Shown here: positions 58,234 to 64,000 of the stretch, piece by piece
Layout: every line of letters begins with the position of its first letter
Position numbering within the stretch: position 1 is the stretch's first letter
Source of the DNA: Bartonella sp. M0177
GTDB taxonomy: Bacteria > Pseudomonadota > Alphaproteobacteria > Rhizobiales > Rhizobiaceae
DNA: 64,000 bases
Reading direction: 5' to 3'
NCBI RefSeq assembly: GCF_016102285.1
Contig: NZ_JACFOY010000001.1
Location: 1,116,001 to 1,180,000, forward strand
Position numbers and translations under genes: made by a program
Notes under the pieces: generated by a model
The model's input: the letters and a program-made list of their open reading frames with translations, nothing else
Database searches by the model: none
Told to the model about the DNA's origin: nothing

Positions 58234-59070
58234 ATGAAAAACTTCTGGTCGATTGGTCATAATAAAACTATTTCACTTCATCCGTCATCTGTTTTGATGG
58301 GCATCTTGAACGTGACTCCGGACTCATTCTCAGATGGGGGGGAACATAATTCTTTGCAAGAGGCCGTTAGCTTTGGACAAAAAATGATGGATGATGGCGC
58401 TTCCATTATTGATATCGGAGGCGAATCCACGCGACCGGGATTTGATGCCGTCAACGTAAAAGAAGAACAAAATCGTGTATTGCCGGTTGTCGAAAAATTG
58501 GCCGGAAAAGAGGGGGCATTTTTATCTATCGATACATATCACGCGGAAACTGCCCATCTTGCCTTGAAAGCGGGTGCCCACATTATCAACGATATTTGGG
58601 GGTTGCAGCGGGAACCCGAGATGGCGGAGATTATTGCTTCGGAACGGGCGGGCGTTGTCATCATGCACAATTCCCGTGACCGCGACGTTTTGACAGACAT
58701 TATCGAAGATCAGAAATTCTTTTTTGATAAATCTTTGGAACTTGCCAAAAAGTCCGGTATTGCCGATGATGCTATTGTACTTGACCCGGGATTCGGGTTT
58801 GGTCTGGATTTTCATGATAATCTTGTCTTGTTGAACCGCGCGTCAGAACTTCATATGTTCGGTTTTCCTTTACTGGCTGCTACTTCGAGAAAACGTTTCC
58901 TTGGTACTTTAACCGGTCAGCAAGAGGCAAAAATGCGCGATATCGCAACGACAGCAACCTCCGTTTTATTAAGACAAGCGGGTTTTTCGATTTTTAGAGT
59001 ACATAATGTGATGATGAATAAGGATGCATTGGCTGTTGTAGACGGGGTCGAAGGCGTGGCATGCAACTAG
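58234..59070 (+). CDS. folP: Dihydropteroate synthase
   Basis: Joins the pterin pyrophosphate to p-aminobenzoate; target of sulfonamides. 278 residues from MKNFWSIGHN. Motifs: MGILNVTPDSFSDGG, IDIGGESTRPG, VLDPGFGFG and TSRKRFLG. Longer in-frame starts from 58162 to 58180 add basic residues (KKRLQNKTILKQAK) not found in relatives. No dihydroneopterin aldolase gene follows. Confidence 0.93.
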   Translation: MKNFWSIGHNKTISLHPSSVLMGILNVTPDSFSDGGEHNSLQEAVSFGQKMMDDGASIIDIGGESTRPGFDAVNVKEEQNRVLPVVEKLAGKEGAFLSIDTYHAETAHLALKAGAHIINDIWGLQREPEMAEIIASERAGVVIMHNSRDRDVLTDIIEDQKFFFDKSLELAKKSGIADDAIVLDPGFGFGLDFHDNLVLLNRASELHMFGFPLLAATSRKRFLGTLTGQQEAKMRDIATTATSVLLRQAGFSIFRVHNVMMNKDALAVVDGVEGVACN

Positions 59071-59597
59071 CTAATAAGAAAAAAAGTTCCGACAATATTT
59101 CCAATAAAGCCTGGCTGGGGCTAGGGGGTAATATCGGGGATGTTCCATCGACTTTAAAATACGCTCTTGCCGATATCGAACACTCTTCGGAAAATCATCT
59201 GATATCTGTTTCATCCTTCTATCAGACACCCCCATGGGGCAAAATAGACCAAAACCGGTTTGTCAATATTTGCTGTGAAATCGAGACGCTTTTTGATCCC
59301 GAAAATTTGTTGCAGTTCTGTTTGGCTATCGAGAAAAAATATGGTCGGGAAAGAAAAATAAAATGGGGGCCGAGAACTCTTGATATAGACCTGCTTGTTT
59401 ACCAAAATATCCCTCATTACCAGTCGGAAACCTTGACATTACCGCACCCGTTGATGACTGAAAGAGCGTTCGTTTTATACCCTTTATGCGAAATAGCGCC
59501 GGCTCTTATTGTTAATGGACGAACTGTCGGGGAATGGAAGAAGGACTGCTCGGATGATGGCATTGTGGTACTTCCGACACACTTCACGATGAGATGA
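59061..59597 (+). CDS. folK: 6-hydroxymethyl-7,8-dihydropterin pyrophosphokinase
   Basis: 178 residues. Motifs: WLGLGGNIGD, FYQTPPWG, and GPRTLDIDLLVYQN followed by LPHPLMTERAFVLYPL. Overlaps folP by ten bases. In many Rhizobiales folB sits between folP and folK; here it does not. Confidence 0.95.
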   Translation: MQLANKKKSSDNISNKAWLGLGGNIGDVPSTLKYALADIEHSSENHLISVSSFYQTPPWGKIDQNRFVNICCEIETLFDPENLLQFCLAIEKKYGRERKIKWGPRTLDIDLLVYQNIPHYQSETLTLPHPLMTERAFVLYPLCEIAPALIVNGRTVGEWKKDCSDDGIVVLPTHFTMR

Positions 59598-59705
59598 CTG
59601 TCATTTCACATATTAATGATGACGGAAGAGAAAAAAATCGTTAAAGGGCTTTATAAGTTCGATCGTGTTTAAAGCATCGTCGAGTAGCTAAGCTGAGGTG
59701 CCCGT

Positions 59706-60254
59706 ATGTCAAGCGTATTTCCGAAATCCATCTTTATCGTTGCAGGTTTTGCACTTTCCGTTACCGGATGTACAACAACACAAAACTCGACAACCGCGAC
59801 GAATTCTCTGACAACTGCTGTTGCAAGCAATCCGGCACCGAAATTTCCTTCATTTACAGCTCCGACACGCAGCGTAGCCCCCGATCTCGCACAAGCTTGT
59901 ATCAATAGCGCAGCAAATAAGTATTTTCTGCCTACGCGCGTTATTAAAGCGGTTGATTCCCGCAAACCCGGAGATGGCTCGACACAAGTCATCCTCAAAG
60001 TTGATTTACGTGATGCTGTTTGTACCGTCAGTGCGGGAGGTGTCGTAAAATCGGTGATTGACACATCTCCGAAAAGTGCAGATCAGATAGCTGCGGAAGC
60101 TCAGGCCGCTGCGGGAACCAAAGCTTTATCGCAAAATACAACAGAAACGACTGTTGTCAGGACGCCTAAGAAAACTACATCGACAACGAAAACCTCCACC
60201 GGCGTTAAAAAACGGACACAAGCGACAGCAGCCTCAGGGCAATCATTATACTAA
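59706..60254 (+). CDS. Hypothetical lipoprotein
   Basis: 182 residues. A signal peptide ends in the lipobox SVTGCTTT (about Cys 22). The mature part begins with a Thr/Ser/Asn-rich stretch, then a small conserved core (ACINSAANKYFLPTRVIKAVDSRKPGDGSTQVILKVDLRDAVCTVSAGGVV), and ends in a Thr/Lys-rich tail. Two cysteines in the core could pair. Similar small exported proteins occur in Brucella and Bartonella; function unknown. Confidence 0.75.
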   Translation: MSSVFPKSIFIVAGFALSVTGCTTTQNSTTATNSLTTAVASNPAPKFPSFTAPTRSVAPDLAQACINSAANKYFLPTRVIKAVDSRKPGDGSTQVILKVDLRDAVCTVSAGGVVKSVIDTSPKSADQIAAEAQAAAGTKALSQNTTETTVVRTPKKTTSTTKTSTGVKKRTQATAASGQSLY

Positions 60255-60313
60255 GAGTTTGTCTGGCATAGCGTTAATAGCAGCACAGCATTGATAAAAG
60301 GGTGATCGGGGTT

Positions 60314-61717
60314 TTATCTATCCGGATAGGAACGGGGGGTATAGCTCCACACTTTGCCAGCCCGTTGAAAACGACGTGTTTGACTTGAACCGATGATAAC
60401 CACAGAACGACTCGTAATGTCTCTGATGTTCAAGTCGGCAAGTGTCGTTATCAAAGTCTGTTCGCCGGTGCGTCCGATATCCGTTCCTATCATAACAATC
60501 CGGTCGGCAGGGCAAAGTTGGTTCAATATACGCAAGACATCAACGATTTTCGTCGGGCGGGCGCGTGATACAGGGTTGTAGAGAGCCAACACCATATCCG
60601 ATTTTATTGCCGCAACCAGCCGTTTTTCGATGATTGCCCAGGGCTTCAGATTATCGGACAATGAAATAACCGCGAAATCGTGCCCCAACGGAGCTCCGAG
60701 ACGCGCTGCGGCAGATTGGGCAGCCGTTATTCCCGTTTCTACTTTTATTTCGACATTGTCCCAAAGCGGCGAATAGTTCTCATCGAGAGTTTCAAAAACA
60801 GCGGCTGCCATGGCGAATATTCCGGGGTCTCCCGAAGAAATCATAGCCACTCTTTTCCCCGTGGCGGCAAGATCCAACGCTTCTTTTGCTCTTAAAAGTT
60901 CTTGCCTGTTATCGCTCGGATGGAGGGTTTGTTTCCCCAGAAACGGAGATGCGAGTTTTATATAATAATCATAGCCGAAAATATCGGTTGCTTCTGCCAA
61001 AGCATTACGAGCAGAAAAGGTAATATTTTCGTTGTTTCCGGGCCCTAGCCCGACAATTGTAAGTAGCCCGTTTCTTTTGCTCTTGCGATAAATAAGCTTG
61101 GTAGACGAGCCTTTTATATCGCTCCCGTTTTCATCAATAACGATTTTGAGTGAAGCGTCCGTTGCAAATGGGAGTGAACCGGTAGAAAACCATTGATGCG
61201 TTCCTACCAGCTCCACGGTTTCTCCGGCAAGAAGCGAAGAAAGAAAACTTGCAGCATCGTTTTTGTTGACAAGTTCGAGGTCTTCCGGAGGAGTGAGAAG
61301 ATTTAGACCAAATCGCAAATATCCGCTGGTGGTAATTGCTGCATGACTATCAAGAAGCTTTGCAAGGTCAGAAGCGAGATCATTCGCCCCGATATTCGCT
61401 CCCAATAATGGGACAACGTAAGAGCCATCTTCGGCAATACACAAAACCGGAGGTTCACTGAATTTGTCTTTCAAAAGCGGGGCAAGAATTCGGATGAGTA
61501 TACCGCTAGCACAAAAAGCAATAATCGGACGGCCGGATAGGAAAGCATCTTTTATTGAATTGGCTATATCATCTACGATCGTAATATCGCCGCCCTCAAC
61601 ACGGCTTGTTCCATATATGGTTGCGTTTTTCAAAAATTTGGAAATAGCAATAGCCCGATCTTTAGAAAAATCGGAAAAGGTAAAAATATCAATATGGTGC
61701 GAGTGATAATTAAACAA
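60314..61717 (-). CDS. cobJ: CbiG-like domain fused to precorrin-3B C17-methyltransferase
   Basis: 467 residues. Residues 1 to about 215 resemble CbiG/cobalt-precorrin-5A hydrolase (GRPIIAFCASGILIRILAPLL, then PLLGANIGANDLASDLA where CbiG usually has GHxGGAN). From about 217 on it is CobJ: LLTIVGLGPGNNENIT, SSGDPGIFAMA, ALYNPVSRARP and IGRTGEQTLI. Ring contraction step of the aerobic B12 pathway. Such fusions are known in several phyla. The His of the CbiG motif is missing. It lies 23 bases after cobI. Confidence 0.9.
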   Translation of the reverse strand: MFNYHSHHIDIFTFSDFSKDRAIAISKFLKNATIYGTSRVEGGDITIVDDIANSIKDAFLSGRPIIAFCASGILIRILAPLLKDKFSEPPVLCIAEDGSYVVPLLGANIGANDLASDLAKLLDSHAAITTSGYLRFGLNLLTPPEDLELVNKNDAASFLSSLLAGETVELVGTHQWFSTGSLPFATDASLKIVIDENGSDIKGSSTKLIYRKSKRNGLLTIVGLGPGNNENITFSARNALAEATDIFGYDYYIKLASPFLGKQTLHPSDNRQELLRAKEALDLAATGKRVAMISSGDPGIFAMAAAVFETLDENYSPLWDNVEIKVETGITAAQSAAARLGAPLGHDFAVISLSDNLKPWAIIEKRLVAAIKSDMVLALYNPVSRARPTKIVDVLRILNQLCPADRIVMIGTDIGRTGEQTLITTLADLNIRDITSRSVVIIGSSQTRRFQRAGKVWSYTPRSYPDR

Positions 61718-61740
61718 TATAATTAACCTTTTTACCTATG

Positions 61741-62487
61741 TCAGGTCTTATTTTGGTGCTTTATACCCGGTATCAATACAAGTGAGAAATATGGTGATTT
61801 TTCACTATCAGCTTCTAGGATCGGAATGATTTTCTGGTCATCCATTGTCGCCCGCTCAATATAGAGTGCGCGTTCCGTCAGTCCGGTTATTTCCAAAGCC
61901 TCTTTTATTTTGGACAGGTTTCTTCCTACTTTCATAATAGCAAATGCATCGCCGTTGCGGAGTTTATCGACAAGCGCCTGTTTCTCCAAGACGCCTGACA
62001 AAACGGTAAAGCTTTGATTGCGGTAACACAAAGGCACCTGTAAAACAGATGCTGCTCCGAATATTGAAGAAATACCCGGAATGATTTCTGTCGGGTAGCT
62101 TTTTCCCAGAAGGTCATAAAGATACATAAACGAGCTATAAAATAGCGGATCCCCTTCAGCCAAAATAACAACAGTTTTGTTATTTTTTAAATATAAATCA
62201 ATTGTTTGGTACGCGTTTTTATAAAACTGATTTAACTTTTCGCGATAGAGATCGGATCGGCTGTCGGATTGCACAGTTACAGGGTAGGTTAATGGCTGTA
62301 AATGTGCTTTTTCAGAAATCCAACGCTTGGCAATTCTTAGCGCATTACTGTTATGCGTTTCCGTTTCGTGATAAACGATAACGTCGGCTGACTGGATCGC
62401 TTTCATCCCTTTAACCGTTATAAGTTCGGGATCACCAGGACCTACGCCAACACCGATAAGCTTTGCTCGTTTCCCGTTCATTCGCAT
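61741..62487 (-). CDS. cobI: Precorrin-2 C20-methyltransferase
   Basis: 248 residues, SAM-dependent tetrapyrrole methylase: GVGVGPGDPELITVKGMKAI, VVILAEGDPLFYSSFMY and IPGISSIFGAASVLQ. Methylates C20 of precorrin-2. It overlaps cobH by ten bases. Confidence 0.95.
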   Translation of the reverse strand: MRMNGKRAKLIGVGVGPGDPELITVKGMKAIQSADVIVYHETETHNSNALRIAKRWISEKAHLQPLTYPVTVQSDSRSDLYREKLNQFYKNAYQTIDLYLKNNKTVVILAEGDPLFYSSFMYLYDLLGKSYPTEIIPGISSIFGAASVLQVPLCYRNQSFTVLSGVLEKQALVDKLRNGDAFAIMKVGRNLSKIKEALEITGLTERALYIERATMDDQKIIPILEADSEKSPYFSLVLIPGIKHQNKT

Positions 62488-63104
62488 TCACTCGCCAAAG
62501 CGTTAATAGCAGCCGCAGCCATAGCGCTACCGCCACGTCTTCCGTGAACAACAATATAGGGTATGGAAAATTGGTTTTTAGCCAAAGCCTGTTTGGATTC
62601 TTTTGCGCCGACAAATCCTACCGGACAGCCGATAATTAATTCAGGCTTTTCGAAACCTTGTTCAATGAGGTTGAGCAGGTGAAAGAGTGCTGTTGGTGCA
62701 TTACCAATTACGACAACAGAATTTTTTATATAAGGTTTCCAAAGTTCGACTGCTGCTGCTGAACGCGTGTTTCCAATTTTTTTCGCGTGTTCTGCCACAG
62801 ATTTATCTTCGAGTGTACAGATGACCTGATTATTCGCCGGTAAACGTTTTCGTGTAATTCCTTCAGCAACCATTTTGGCGTCGCATAATATTGGAGCACC
62901 GTCGGCGAGCGCCTTCCTACCGATACTGCCAGCCCCGTCAGAAAATGCAATATCTTTCACGATGTCAGTCATACCGCAAGCGTGTATAACCCTGACGACC
63001 AGCTTTTCGAGATCGTCCGGTATATTGGTGAGATCAGCCTCCGAGCGTATTGTTGCAAATGACCGGTTGTAAATTTCCTGACCATCTCTGATATATTCAA
63101 GCAT
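62478..63104 (-). CDS. cobH: Precorrin-8X methylmutase
   Basis: 208 residues. Rearranges precorrin-8X to hydrogenobyrinate. Motifs: VRVIHACGMTDI, with the catalytic His, then VIGNAPTALFHLLNLI, GCPVGFVGAKESKQAL and HGRRGGSAMAAAAINAL. Between cobG and cobI, the usual order of the aerobic cluster. Confidence 0.95.
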   Translation of the reverse strand: MLEYIRDGQEIYNRSFATIRSEADLTNIPDDLEKLVVRVIHACGMTDIVKDIAFSDGAGSIGRKALADGAPILCDAKMVAEGITRKRLPANNQVICTLEDKSVAEHAKKIGNTRSAAAVELWKPYIKNSVVVIGNAPTALFHLLNLIEQGFEKPELIIGCPVGFVGAKESKQALAKNQFSIPYIVVHGRRGGSAMAAAAINALASECE

Positions 63105-63131
63105 AGCTTCACGCCTTTTTAGGGTATTTTT

Positions 63132-64000
63132 CTATTTCTGGTTTTCTATATAGCGCATAACATCAGATATGCTCATATTCTCGCACAATAGTTGCCCGAA
63201 TTTATTTTTTCCCGTCTCATTCGTTAAATTCGCACGATAAAGGTTATAAATACCGTCTTTGACAGCCAGAATAGTGAACGGAAAAGCTTCGGTTGCCACG
63301 CAGGATTTTGAACACGCGGTCAAATGAACGAGCGCTCTCGGATTGCCTGAAAAATGCTCAACGAGATATTTTCCATCACGTTGAACATTGGAAAGTGCCG
63401 AATGACAGAAAGGCGCACCGGCACAACAATAAACATAAAGTGCCGGGTTATTTTCGTCGGTTGCAAGCCCGAGTTTCGAAAGACCGTCTCTGATCAATAT
63501 TGCTTCATCCCGACTGCAATCGGGTATGACGATTCCCTGATAATGGGTAAGGCGTATCGGCGTGTTGCGAGCGCGAATTCTGGCGAGTTCTGCGACACCG
63601 TGCAAGGTTTTCGATGCCATTCGTCCAAGCTCGGGTCTTGCTCCCACATAAAAAAGGTCTTTCTGTTTCTGCAGTAATATGCCGGTTAATGTCGACAGGT
63701 TTTCGTGTAATTCGGGTTTCATCAACGGATTAGAGATATCATTGCCAAAGTGTTGATAGATTTGGGCAAGAAAATCTTTAAATCTGCCACTGACACAAAG
63801 ATGCTTCATGCGACTTATTGAAGGTTCGGATTTTGTTATGGAGATGAACAATCCGAGCACATATCGTATAAATTCCAGCGCTTTTTTTTCTGTGATGCTG
63901 CCAATGGCATGCGTTTTGCCATCCGGCTTATCAAGCGCCGATGAAGCAAATCCAAAGTTATAAGTTTTGCCGTCAGGATGGGCTGAAAGCCAGATATCGG
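63132..64000 (-). CDS. cobG: Precorrin-3B synthase, C-terminal part, cut by window end
   Basis: About 288 residues are readable to base 64000 without a start. Fold of nitrite/sulfite reductase half-domains. The siroheme/4Fe-4S site is visible as CAGAPFC, then CSKSC. The segment TYNFGFASSALDKPDGK near the window edge belongs to the same frame. CobG marks the aerobic (oxygen-using) B12 pathway. The gene precedes cobH by 27 bases. Confidence 0.93.
   Translation of the reverse strand, partial: DIWLSAHPDGKTYNFGFASSALDKPDGKTHAIGSITEKKALEFIRYVLGLFISITKSEPSISRMKHLCVSGRFKDFLAQIYQHFGNDISNPLMKPELHENLSTLTGILLQKQKDLFYVGARPELGRMASKTLHGVAELARIRARNTPIRLTHYQGIVIPDCSRDEAILIRDGLSKLGLATDENNPALYVYCCAGAPFCHSALSNVQRDGKYLVEHFSGNPRALVHLTACSKSCVATEAFPFTILAVKDGIYNLYRANLTNETGKNKFGQLLCENMSISDVMRYIENQK

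Noticed and set aside
62478..64000. Cobalamin riboswitch controlling the cob genes
   Set aside because: The promoter side of cobG is outside the window, so nothing can be said; none is seen within the operon.

Overview
The window reads as chromosomal DNA of an A+T-leaning alphaproteobacterium of the order Hyphomicrobiales (Rhizobiales), most like a Bartonella/Brucella-group bacterium. The marks are phosphatidylcholine synthase (pcs), the acpXL-lpxXL cluster for very-long-chain acylation of lipid A, the order glyA-nrdR-ribD-ribE-ribH-nusB, plsX-fabH-ihfA-merR, CpdR, MaeB, and a giant coiled-coil protein matching the Growth Pole Ring protein of polar-growing Rhizobiales. The placement is inferred from gene content. 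I see no rRNA, CRISPR array, insertion sequence, prophage or plasmid gene; the window is core housekeeping chromosome with a few long non-coding gaps.

Layout. 1-12 kb: the 5' part of a B12-dependent ribonucleotide reductase (minus) with NrdR-like boxes in a long leader; a NUDIX hydrolase; a ubiquinone-type hydroxylase; pcs; a 3-hydroxyisobutyryl-CoA hydrolase with a small membrane protein; a Tat-exported L,D-transpeptidase; a Wzz-like chain-length protein with a degenerate kinase domain; ctaA; argC. 12-22 kb: glyA-nrdR-ribD-ribE-ribH-nusB, then bamE (minus), DUF177-plsX-fabH-ihfA-merR, then about 1 kb without genes. 22-27 kb: tRNA-Val, cpdR, an N-formylglutamate amidohydrolase, hisN, an unusual alpha/beta hydrolase and a small heat-shock gene with a probable ROSE RNA thermometer. 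27-34 kb: gltB-gltD and tRNA-Pro. 34-38 kb: cytochrome c, an IscA-type protein, mazG, galE and a molbindin. 38-47 kb (all minus): SDR-maeB and acpXL-fabF2XL-fabF1XL-adh-lpxXL. 47-50.6 kb: a four-gene Mla/MCE lipid transporter. 50.6-52 kb: a long gap with nested hairpins. 52-60 kb: gpr (minus), ferredoxin, a DUF922 protease, folP-folK and a lipoprotein. 60-64 kb: cobG-cobH-cobI-cobJ of the aerobic cobalamin pathway (minus, cobG cut by the window end).

How the parts fit. Much of the window builds the envelope: VLCFA lipid A, phosphatidylcholine, BamE, Mla transport, L,D-transpeptidase, a Wzz-like protein and polar growth. A second theme is nucleotide and cofactor supply: B12 synthesis feeds the B12-dependent ribonucleotide reductase, and the reductase's likely repressor NrdR is encoded about 12 kb away. 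Riboflavin, folate, glycine/one-carbon and glutamate genes complete the picture.

I did not find a clearly new multi-gene system. The best leads are regulatory leaders (nrdJ, ribH, gltB, hsp20), a structured 230-bp stretch in the 50.6-52 kb gap, and several enzymes whose catalytic residues are replaced (FabF2XL, an SDR, an alpha/beta hydrolase, a Wzz-linked kinase-like domain).
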